Positions 7,713 to 14,492 of a DNA stretch of 49,792 nucleotides are shown here, in pieces; position 1 is the stretch's first letter; each line of letters opens with the position of its first letter. The position numbers and the translations under genes were made by a program. Below the pieces are notes generated by a model. It saw only the letters and a list, made by a program, of their open reading frames with translations. It was not told where the DNA came from and made no database searches. This DNA is from UBA8828 sp964510855 (GTDB lineage: Bacteria; Verrucomicrobiota; Verrucomicrobiia; Opitutales; UBA953). Where the stretch lies: the NCBI GenBank assembly GCA_964510855.1, contig CAZEDB010000011.1:1-49792 (forward strand), in the 5' to 3' direction.

Positions 7713-8342
7713 TCAACCAACCAAACGGGCACGAAACCCGAGTTGCTGAAGTCGGTCGTGGGTAAATTCAACCGGTAGGCCCATAATCAGGGAAAGAGGT
7801 TCGTCATGGGAGGCGATAATCAGGGCCTTGCCCTGCTGAATCCCATAGGCACCGGCCTTATCTAGGGTGTTTACCAACTGGGTATACTCCTCAATCACCG
7901 CTTCCGAAAGTTCACGAAACTGAACTCGAGCGGTCAGCGCATGCGACTCCTCAAAATTCTCCGCCTTTAAAACCAAACAAATAGCGGTGTGCACGGTATG
8001 CACTTTACCCGACAAAGACCGCAGCATCGCTTTAGCTTCAGCCAGATCGGCAGGCTTATTGAGTACCCGATCGCCGAGAGCCACGGTAGTATCGGCACCG
8101 AGCACGAGCGCGTGAGGATGCAGCGCAGCCACCGCGCGGGCTTTAAGGCAGGCATTATGGAGCACTAAGGCACGTGGGTCGGCGCGAGTATCTTCGTGTT
8201 CCGTTACTTCAGCTACGACCACCCGATGCGGAATGCCTGCCTCGCGGAGCAACTCGGTACGACGCGGTGAGGCTGAAGCTAGAATTAACTCGAGTGGACC
8301 TGTCCCCACGGAAGAAGCCTTCACTTGTGCGAAGGACGCCAA
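7713..8342 (-). CDS. maf: Maf-like nucleoside-triphosphate pyrophosphatase
   Basis: Maf proteins hydrolyse non-canonical or modified nucleoside triphosphates (dTTP/UTP or m7GTP types) to monophosphates. The signature LILASASPRRTELLREAG sits near residue 20, followed by NACLKARAVA, ALVLGADTTVALGDRVLNKP and the SGKVHTVHTAICLV block; the YGIQQGKALII stretch is also typical. The ATG at 8342 overlaps hemH by 22 bases. An alternative GTG at 8324 would give a 4-base GTGA overlap with the hemH stop and trims six residues before the conserved region, so it is equally plausible. It is part of the leftward haem cluster. Confidence 0.93.
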   Translation of the reverse strand: MASFAQVKASSVGTGPLELILASASPRRTELLREAGIPHRVVVAEVTEHEDTRADPRALVLHNACLKARAVAALHPHALVLGADTTVALGDRVLNKPADLAEAKAMLRSLSGKVHTVHTAICLVLKAENFEESHALTARVQFRELSEAVIEEYTQLVNTLDKAGAYGIQQGKALIIASHDEPLSLIMGLPVEFTHDRLQQLGFRARLVG

Positions 8343-9346
8343 GCCGCAACCCGCTCAGCCAGGTAATGTACATAGACATCCTGATCATTGAGACAGGGGA
8401 TTTGCTCAAAGGACTCTCCACCCGCGTGCATGAAGTCCTCCTTACCCTCTTCGCAAATTTCCTCAATCGTCTCGAGGCAATCAGCGGTGAAAGCGGGGCA
8501 CATCACGAGGAGACGTTTGCAACCTTCGTCGGGCAAAGCCTCGAGACGTTTGTCAGTGTAAGGGCGTAGCCATTGTTCCGGACCAAAACGCGATTGGAAC
8601 GCGAGCTCAACCTGGTCGCGACGTAGACCCGCCGCTTGACGAAAGAGCTCCGTGGTACGGGTGCACTGGTGACGGTAGCAATTGGCATGGCTCGGATTAG
8701 CGACTTCACAACAGTTCGGCACCTTCGTGCAGTGGGCCTTTGAGGCATCGCCTTTGCGCAAATGGCGCTCGGGTATGCCGTGATAAGAGAAGAGTAACTT
8801 ATCAAAGGGCTTACTGAGCCAAGGCTGAGCCGAGGTCACCAAGGCCTGGATGTAAGCAGGATCATCGAAGTAAGGCTGCATCACCTGCCAGCGGACAGTA
8901 GGAGCCAGTCGTTGGAGTTCTTCTTGAAACTTCACCACCACCGTCTCGTAACTCGACATCGCATAATGTGGGTATTGGGGAAGGACGAATACTTCCTCTG
9001 CGCCCAAGGCCTTAACCTGCTCAACCGCTTGCGCACACGAGGGCTCACCATAGCGCATGCCCGTAATGACGGGGAGACCCGTAGCCGCTTGCAGTTTAGC
9101 CCGAAGTTTTTCGGTGGTAACGAGCAAAGGTGCACCTTCAGGAGTCCAGACGGTGCGGTAAGCAGCGGCTGATTTGCGCGGACGGGTACGAAGCACAATG
9201 CCTTCGAGTAAAGCGAAGCGGAAAATGGCAGGGTAATCGATCACCCGTTCATCACCCAGAAATTCACGGAGGTAGACACGCACATCGCCTACGGAAGTAG
9301 ATTTGGGCGAACCTAGATTAAGTAAAACAACCGCGCGCTTGAGCAT
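8321..9346 (-). CDS. hemH: Ferrochelatase
   Basis: Ferrochelatase inserts ferrous iron into protoporphyrin IX, the last step of the classical haem pathway. Diagnostic blocks are VVLLNLGSPKS at the start, VYLREFLGDERVIDYP, VLPQYPHYAMSSYET, the catalytic-histidine segment LLFSYHGIPERH (His189), and SRFGPEQWLRPYTD with VMCPAFTADCLETIEEI near the end. Between residues 200 and 230 is a cysteine-rich insertion (Cys206, 212, 213, 223 and 228) in the position seen in many non-Firmicutes bacterial ferrochelatases; whether it binds an iron-sulfur cluster is open. It follows hemE by 30 bases and overlaps maf. Confidence 0.96.
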   Translation of the reverse strand: MLKRAVVLLNLGSPKSTSVGDVRVYLREFLGDERVIDYPAIFRFALLEGIVLRTRPRKSAAAYRTVWTPEGAPLLVTTEKLRAKLQAATGLPVITGMRYGEPSCAQAVEQVKALGAEEVFVLPQYPHYAMSSYETVVVKFQEELQRLAPTVRWQVMQPYFDDPAYIQALVTSAQPWLSKPFDKLLFSYHGIPERHLRKGDASKAHCTKVPNCCEVANPSHANCYRHQCTRTTELFRQAAGLRRDQVELAFQSRFGPEQWLRPYTDKRLEALPDEGCKRLLVMCPAFTADCLETIEEICEEGKEDFMHAGGESFEQIPCLNDQDVYVHYLAERVAAWRPSHK

Positions 9347-9376
9347 AGTGATGGGGGATGAGGGAGAAGAGGTTTG

Positions 9377-10405
9377 TCAATTACCCGAAGCAACCACGGC
9401 AGCGACCACAGCGGATACGGTTTCGATCCGTGCTTCAGGCGTAATCCCGTGACCGAGGTTAAAGATATGACCAGGGTCGCCGGCGTTATCCGCCAGCAGA
9501 GCCTGGGTAGCAGCAACCGCGGTGGCAGGGTCACCCACCATAAGGTCAGGATGAAGATTGCCTTGGAGACAAATCGGGCGGCGTACGAGACGCCGAACCT
9601 CGGAAAGGGGGAGTTCCCAATCGACGCCCAAAACGGGGACACCCGTATCAGCAAGCGCTGCAGCTTGGTGCGCCTTACCTTTAGCATAAAGGATGACGGG
9701 AGCATTCGCAGGTAATCGGGCCAAAACCTCACGTATCCAACGCAAGGACCAGCGCTCGTAGTCATCGCCTGTTAATATACCTGCCCAACTGTCAAAAAGT
9801 TGGATGGCGTCAGCACCCGCAGCTAACTGACTTTTTAAGTAAGCCCCCACCGTATCTGCGAGCACACTTAAGAGTTGATCCAGCGCACGCGGTGCCTCGC
9901 GCATCATCGCTAGGGTGCGGGGAAAGCCCTCGGCGCTACCACCTTCAATCAAGTAACAAGCCAAGGTCCAAGGGCTGCCAGCAAAACCGAGCAAGGCTTT
10001 CTCGGTACCCACTTCACGACGAATCAGACGCAAGGCATCGGTGACATAGCTGAGACGCTCCATCGCACCCGCTACAGTGAGCGCTTGAATATCGGCTTCC
10101 GATCTTAAGGCGCGTTGCATCGCAATCCCGCCCCCTTCCCGAAAATGGTAAGGCACACCGAGCGCTTCGGGAATCACCAAGATGTCGCTAAACAGTATAG
10201 CCGCATCGAGCGGGAAACGACGTAAGGGCTGCAAGGTAACCTCGGTCGCTAATTCTGGGGTGCGGACTAAAGTAACAAAATCGTGCTGCGCCTTTAAGGC
10301 TCGGTACTCGGGTAAGTAGCGACCGGCTTGACGCATAATCCAAATTGGCGCACGCCCATGAGGCTCGCGGTGAACCGCGCGAAGGAATCGCTCCCGGGAA
10401 TTCAT
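9377..10405 (-). CDS. hemE: Uroporphyrinogen decarboxylase
   Basis: HemE removes four acetate carboxyls from uroporphyrinogen III to give coproporphyrinogen III, the substrate of the upstream hemF product. The N-terminal signature is PIWIMRQAGRYLPEY, followed by the FSDILVIPEALG block. LLGFAGSPWTLACYLIEGG and the second signature region LGVDWELPL are also clear. A longer frame opens at 10486, but the extra 27 residues are not family-like, so the ATG at 10405, directly before NSRERFLRAV, is chosen; it gives 342 residues, the normal size. There are 49 bases from hemF and 30 to hemH, consistent with one operon. Confidence 0.96.
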   Translation of the reverse strand: MNSRERFLRAVHREPHGRAPIWIMRQAGRYLPEYRALKAQHDFVTLVRTPELATEVTLQPLRRFPLDAAILFSDILVIPEALGVPYHFREGGGIAMQRALRSEADIQALTVAGAMERLSYVTDALRLIRREVGTEKALLGFAGSPWTLACYLIEGGSAEGFPRTLAMMREAPRALDQLLSVLADTVGAYLKSQLAAGADAIQLFDSWAGILTGDDYERWSLRWIREVLARLPANAPVILYAKGKAHQAAALADTGVPVLGVDWELPLSEVRRLVRRPICLQGNLHPDLMVGDPATAVAATQALLADNAGDPGHIFNLGHGITPEARIETVSAVVAAVVASGN

Positions 10406-10454
10406 AGAGGGAGCATCCCCGACCCTTGGGCTTTGGCAAGCGGGGAGGAAGGGT

Positions 10455-11333
10455 TCAAATCCACGATCGCGGTTGGATAAACTCACTTAGGGCTGCTTCG
10501 GGTGAACCCGCTGGAGCTTGATGACTATACTGCCAGCGAGCACGCGGCGGCAGCGACATGAGAATCGACTCGGTACGTCCACCAGACTGCAGACCAAAGA
10601 GCGTGCCCCGGTCCCAAACTAAATTAAACTCCACATACCGACCCCGGCGAATCTCCTGCCACTCGACTTCACGGGGACCGTAAGGAAGGTCCTTTCGTCG
10701 CTGCAAAATCTCACAATAGGCGGGTCCATAAGCCGACCCCACGCGCTGCATCAGCGCGAACGCTTCACTAAATCCACCTTGGCTAAAATCATCAAAAAAG
10801 ATGCCGCCGATACCGCGGGTTTCTTGGCGATGCTTCAGCCAAAAATAACCATCACAGTCTTGCTTAAACTTGGGATAGTGGGAACCAACAGCCTTCTGAG
10901 CGGCGCGATGCCACGATTGGGCATCTTCAGCGAAACCGTAATAAGGCGTGAGATCAAAGCCGCCGCCAAACCACCAAATCGGCTCAGGGCCTTCAGTAAC
11001 AAAGAAACGCACATTCATGTGCGAGGTCGGACAATAAGGATTGAGCGGGTGGAGAACCACTGAGACGCCCAAGGCACGCCAAGGTCGGCCGGCTAACTCG
11101 GGTCGATGTTGCGTGGCTGAGGGAGGGAGTTGCGTTCCGCAAACTTCGGAGAAGGCCACGCCGCCTTTTTCAATCACTTTGCCGCCACTCATAACTCGGG
11201 TACGTCCGCCACCCCCTTCTGCCCGCTGCCAAACATCGGTACTAAAGGTGGCACCTTGGTCGATAGCCTCAATCTGGCCGCACAACGAGGCTTGCAAGCC
11301 TAGCAAGTAGTCACGGACGGCATCAGGAGACAT
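10455..11333 (-). CDS. hemF: Oxygen-dependent coproporphyrinogen III oxidase
   Basis: HemF oxidatively decarboxylates coproporphyrinogen III to protoporphyrinogen IX using molecular oxygen, so its presence argues for aerobic haem synthesis. The protein carries GGGGRTRVMSGGKVIEKGGV, the hallmark WWFGGGFDLTPYY (residues 120-132), GIGGIFFDDF, and the C-terminal YVEFNLVWDRGTLFGLQSGG followed by RTESILMSLPP. The length of 292 residues is normal. It is the first gene of the leftward cluster, and the 120-base gap to the divergent gene at 11454 should hold the promoter; I could not settle on one. No protoporphyrinogen oxidase gene (hemG, hemY or hemJ) lies in the window. Confidence 0.96.
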   Translation of the reverse strand: MSPDAVRDYLLGLQASLCGQIEAIDQGATFSTDVWQRAEGGGGRTRVMSGGKVIEKGGVAFSEVCGTQLPPSATQHRPELAGRPWRALGVSVVLHPLNPYCPTSHMNVRFFVTEGPEPIWWFGGGFDLTPYYGFAEDAQSWHRAAQKAVGSHYPKFKQDCDGYFWLKHRQETRGIGGIFFDDFSQGGFSEAFALMQRVGSAYGPAYCEILQRRKDLPYGPREVEWQEIRRGRYVEFNLVWDRGTLFGLQSGGRTESILMSLPPRARWQYSHQAPAGSPEAALSEFIQPRSWI

Positions 11334-11453
11334 GACAAAGCAGTCTTCCCCTAATCGTGGCTCAAGGTCAATCCGTCACGCACAGCTGACCCTCCCCACC
11401 GTTCATTCGCTGTTTAACTCGCCTCGGCGGCAAAAAACCCTTCCGCTCAAGGC

Positions 11454-12140
11454 ATGAGTCCACGCCAACGGCTCGACATTCTCCTGCTCTTGCTTGGCAT
11501 GGCAGCGCTGGCGCTTCCTTGGCTAGCCTGGGCCCGTCTTCGCTGGCTAGAAGCACGCAACGGCCAACGTCTGCTCGTACGTAGCGTCACCGGCGATCAA
11601 GCGGCGCGGATTATTTTACTTAGAGGTGAAATGGAATCCTTACCCGTCGATGAAACCCTAGAATTTCTAGGCAATAGTTACGCTGGTCATTTACCCGCCG
11701 TACGCCTCGCACCCTCAACTTACTTTAGTCGTAGGCTTTTTTCGGTGCTACAAGCAGCACGCGTCGCCACCCATGCCCTGCAACATCGCGAAGGGGACCG
11801 AGGGGCGACCCGCCTAGCTCGCCTCGATGCCCTAGCCGTGCTTTGGGGCAACGCTTGGCCTTTGCTCTTGTTACTCATGATGCTTTCACCTGGCAGAATG
11901 ATGAGCCTACGCGTGCTAGCGATCGCTGCCATCACGGTCGCTCTTAGCCAATTACTAGCCCACCTCACGGTGCGTCGAGCGTCTCATCGGGCGTGCGAAG
12001 TACTCCACCAAGCTCACCTACTCGATGGCCACCCCGCAGAAGAAATTGCTGATGCATTAACTGCCGACCTTATGGGCCACTTAGCTCAACCTGCCCGTCA
12101 ATCAATATGGGGTGCCCTAAGAACCCGAGACCGCGCTTGA
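11454..12140 (+). CDS. YugP-like membrane protein lacking zinc-peptidase residues (pseudopeptidase)
   Basis: The order of blocks matches the YugP/Zn_peptidase_2 family. There is an N-terminal membrane span (residues 8-28), then TGDQAARIILLRGEM, then LEFLGNSYAGHLPAVRLAPS, where active members have a DHYDPR-type turn and KTVRLS. FSVLQAARVATHALQH follows, where active members read AAHEVGHALQ. Next come two membrane segments (about residues 128-165) and a C-terminal RRASHRACEVLHQAHLL, where active members have EFDAS. At the catalytic site HExxH has become RVATH near residue 103, so the first His and the Glu are gone, and the EFDAS glutamate is also missing. It is therefore probably not a metalloprotease. 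The family call rests on pattern alignment by eye. Its last 24 bases overlap the convergent gene. Confidence 0.65.
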   Translation: MSPRQRLDILLLLLGMAALALPWLAWARLRWLEARNGQRLLVRSVTGDQAARIILLRGEMESLPVDETLEFLGNSYAGHLPAVRLAPSTYFSRRLFSVLQAARVATHALQHREGDRGATRLARLDALAVLWGNAWPLLLLLMMLSPGRMMSLRVLAIAAITVALSQLLAHLTVRRASHRACEVLHQAHLLDGHPAEEIADALTADLMGHLAQPARQSIWGALRTRDRA

Positions 12141-14105
12141 GGGTTTAGCGGCGGGCTTCCCTCGCTCAAAAATCTTAGTGGCTGCGGGGATACGTGCCTT
12201 ACCTGCAGGACCTGTCCGACCTAAAGCATGCACATGCAGGTTATGGATTTCTTGGAATAGGCGCTCAGGTACAACCGCCCCCTTCTTATCATGAGACCAG
12301 CGCGCGGGGCCTGCCATTTGGTCTAAGAGCCGTCCGGCCCATTCCGCTACGGGCGCAGGATCGGATACTTTCAAAGCGGCAAAACGTTGAGTGAGTTGGT
12401 CGAGCGCCTGCGTACGTGGCTTAGCCTTCAGCTTCTCTAAGGCTTTAAGGTCGGCATCGGCTAAGGCTAAGCCAGCGGCAATACCATCAGCTTGAACTGT
12501 AAGACGCGTCAGCAATTGATGCGTAATGACAGGACCATAGTTAAGTTTAATAGCTTGGCGGCGTTCAACTTCGCGGCGCACCGTGGCTAAGGCTTCGGTT
12601 CGCGGCGCACCGGCCTTAAGCAGACGCTCGATACCCTCTCTTAGTAAACTATCACCAAGAATTTTAGCCACGGAATTACCCATATCGGAACTCGCCTTAG
12701 CCGCGCCGCCGCCCAAGGTCGCAAAGTCGGTTGAAGCTGAAAGCTGTTCAGCTTCTTCAAGGCGAAGATTAGGATTAACTAAGCCTGTATCCATGGCCGC
12801 AAGGGTGCGGGCAAGTGCCGGCGCATCCTCGGCTTGATCAACGAGCATTTTCCAAAGCGAGATTTCATAGGGATTAAGCGCGAGCGCTTCGCGAGCGATG
12901 CGCTCCTTACCTGCGGCAGTCGGTAATGAAAACGCATACCAACTTAAGATCCGGGCACGATGCCAGCGTTCGAGACCGAGATTTATCCCGCCAATCAAAG
13001 CCTGACAGGTCACCGCGCGCCCTTCTTGATAAGGTGTGAGCGCAGGAATGCCAGGACCCACTCGGGTGGCATCGATACCGGAAATACTTTGTCCGACCGC
13101 AAAACCCCAGGCAGATTTTTTAGCATCCCAGGTATAGTTAACAAAAGCACGGTGCCCAGGTTGGCCACAGCCTCGAGCAGGGATTCCTAAGGTACGTCGG
13201 AAAACATCGGCCATAGTTGAGAGCCGGCCGCAAACCCCACCATCTTCCCAAATCCGCGGCAAGGAGTTGGGGTGCCAAGCACTCACTTTATACTTAAATG
13301 CCGGGTTGCGGGCATAATCCCAAGAATAGCGGCCGTAGCCGATAATGCCGGCAGGCTGTTGCGGAATTCTTCCCCAATAGCGTTCCCAAATCCAGTCGCG
13401 CTCACGCTCGGGCGGGACATCGCGAAACCACACCAACAAAGGCCAAGGCGCCTGAGCCATAGGGAAGATAGGCCAAGACTGTTTCGCACCTTCGGGAGCA
13501 GGCTCGTCTAAGCGATCGACTAACCAACGCAGATGATCGACCTCACTTGCCTTTAAACGTTGCGGGTAGGTACCAGACGCATGCGCCACATCCGTCCAAA
13601 ACGTGCGCGCCTTTGCGTCCTCAGGTTTAAGTCCAGCCGCCGCAAGCGCCGCGGCAGGATTCTCCATGACTTTTAAATACGACGTCTGACTCGTCTTCAT
13701 CCAAGTCGCAACCGTCACGACCTCAGGAGAAAAAACCGTGGTTGCGATTTCGTTTTCGGTACGAAGCGGGGCAGGACTTGCCACCGCCACACCCAACAAG
13801 AGATGGGCATAACGGTCTGCTTGGGCGGGCTTAACGGAGCGACGAAGCTTATCCAAGTTTTCCGCAAAACCTGCGGGCATAGGATGCTGGGCAAAAAGTA
13901 ATCCAATATGAATTTCAGGTCGGGCTTCTACCCAGGACCAGAATTCAGCGGAAAGCGGTGCCGTAACGCGGGCGGCTTGATTGGCCTGAGCGATAAAGCG
14001 ATTGACCCCTTCATCGGTAAACTTGGGCAAACCCGCACTTACGGGTGGGCTCTCCGAAGCTGCTAGGGTCAGTGAGGTGACAACGAGCAAGAAAAGGGCA
14101 CGCAT
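12117..14105 (-). CDS. Large exported protein with transglutaminase-like core
   Basis: A signal peptide (MRALFLLVVTSLTLAASES) supports the ATG at 14105 rather than the longer frame from 14135, giving 662 residues. The middle contains GGVCGRLSTMADVFRRTLGIP with Cys near residue 292, then CGQPGHRAFVNYTW with His near residue 318. This is the Cys-His order and spacing of transglutaminase-like/papain-fold domains, and a later Asp (GIDATRVG) could complete a triad. The flanking regions are helix-rich and alanine/lysine-rich, especially the C-terminal third (LLKAGAPRTEALATVRREVE and similar), suggesting tetratricopeptide-like or scaffold helices. The role may be periplasmic peptide or protein cleavage; this is inferred. 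The 3' end overlaps the YugP-like gene by 24 bases. Confidence 0.72.
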   Translation of the reverse strand: MRALFLLVVTSLTLAASESPPVSAGLPKFTDEGVNRFIAQANQAARVTAPLSAEFWSWVEARPEIHIGLLFAQHPMPAGFAENLDKLRRSVKPAQADRYAHLLLGVAVASPAPLRTENEIATTVFSPEVVTVATWMKTSQTSYLKVMENPAAALAAAGLKPEDAKARTFWTDVAHASGTYPQRLKASEVDHLRWLVDRLDEPAPEGAKQSWPIFPMAQAPWPLLVWFRDVPPERERDWIWERYWGRIPQQPAGIIGYGRYSWDYARNPAFKYKVSAWHPNSLPRIWEDGGVCGRLSTMADVFRRTLGIPARGCGQPGHRAFVNYTWDAKKSAWGFAVGQSISGIDATRVGPGIPALTPYQEGRAVTCQALIGGINLGLERWHRARILSWYAFSLPTAAGKERIAREALALNPYEISLWKMLVDQAEDAPALARTLAAMDTGLVNPNLRLEEAEQLSASTDFATLGGGAAKASSDMGNSVAKILGDSLLREGIERLLKAGAPRTEALATVRREVERRQAIKLNYGPVITHQLLTRLTVQADGIAAGLALADADLKALEKLKAKPRTQALDQLTQRFAALKVSDPAPVAEWAGRLLDQMAGPARWSHDKKGAVVPERLFQEIHNLHVHALGRTGPAGKARIPAATKIFERGKPAAKPSSAVSGS

Positions 14106-14126
14106 GGAATGGGTAAAGCCCTTGGA

Positions 14127-14132
14127 TTTATA
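14127..14132 (-). promoter_or_regulatory. Possible -10 element of the transglutaminase-like gene
   Basis: TATAAA on the minus strand, preceded by TTG, lies 21 bases before the ATG at 14105. No good -35 box at the right distance was found, so this is tentative. Confidence 0.3.
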
Positions 14133-14143
14133 CAAATCTCGGC

Positions 14144-14161
14144 CAGTTCCAAGAGGAACTG
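14144..14161 (-). terminator. Hairpin downstream of tRNA-Pro
   Basis: CAGTTCC and GGAACTG form a 7-base-pair stem with a 4-base loop, 18-35 bases downstream of the tRNA CCA end on the same strand. The following sequence has only a short T run, so it may be a weak terminator or a 3' processing signal. Confidence 0.35.
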
Positions 14162-14178
14162 TCCATCGAGACCTCCGC

Positions 14179-14256
14179 TGGTCGGGCTGGTGGGATTTGA
14201 ACCCACGACCCCTTGCACCCTAAGCAAGTGCGCTAGCCAGACTGCGCTACAGCCCG
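14179..14256 (-). tRNA. tRNA-Pro, anticodon AGG, CCA encoded
   Basis: The minus strand folds into a full cloverleaf. The acceptor stem pairs CGGGCTG with CAGCCCG, with A73 and an encoded CCA. The D stem is GCGC/GCGC, the anticodon stem CTTGC/GCAAG, and the T arm is GTGGG-TTCAAAT-CCCAC with a 5-base variable loop. The anticodon loop is TTAGGGT, so with U33 in place the anticodon is A34-G35-G36, reading CCU and, if A34 is deaminated to inosine, CCC and CCA too. The C1-G72 pair is typical of bacterial tRNA-Pro. An A34 proline tRNA is unusual in bacteria, which mostly use GGG, UGG and CGG. Confidence 0.93.
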
Positions 14257-14354
14257 ATAGCGGAGACCGGTCACCATCAGGATTGGGGACGGGAAGTCAA
14301 GGGGGTAAGGGCTCAGGCAGTTGCCAAGACCGCCAGAACCGCTCCAATAAGCCC

Positions 14355-14492
14355 ATGCGCGGGGTCAAAAAAGTCCATTTGCCCACCAAGGTCTGCGTGA
14401 CCTGCCTTCGACCTTTCACCTGGAGAAAGCGCTGGGAGCGCTGCTGGGATGAAGTTCGTCATTGTTCTGAGCGTTGCCGCCGCACCCGATGA
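14355..14492 (+). CDS. DUF2256 zinc-ribbon-like small protein
   Basis: This 45-residue protein reads KVHLPTKVCVTCLRPFTWRK followed by a WERCWDEVRHCSERCRR-type end. Cysteines are arranged as CxxC and CxxxC, with the conserved PFTWRKRWE centre of DUF2256, so a small zinc-binding fold is likely. DUF2256 genes are very often found next to iron-sulfur cryptochrome/photolyase genes, and here the stop overlaps the photolyase start by ATGA. That coupling both confirms this short frame and suggests a shared role, but the function of DUF2256 is unknown. A longer frame starting at 14109 reads through the tRNA antisense and is not real. Confidence 0.88.
   Translation: MRGVKKVHLPTKVCVTCLRPFTWRKRWERCWDEVRHCSERCRRTR

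Noticed and set aside
9313..9765. A 150-codon minus-strand frame
   Set aside because: It is an alternative frame inside hemE, which has clear family motifs in its own frame.
10406..10486. N-terminal extension of hemE
   Set aside because: The extra residues overlap the end of hemF and do not resemble the family; the ATG at 10405 starts the conserved sequence.
14109..14492. A 127-codon plus-strand frame through the tRNA region
   Set aside because: Its first part is the antisense of tRNA-Pro, giving the well-known false VGFEPTTP peptide. Only the last 45 codons (from 14355) are a real gene.
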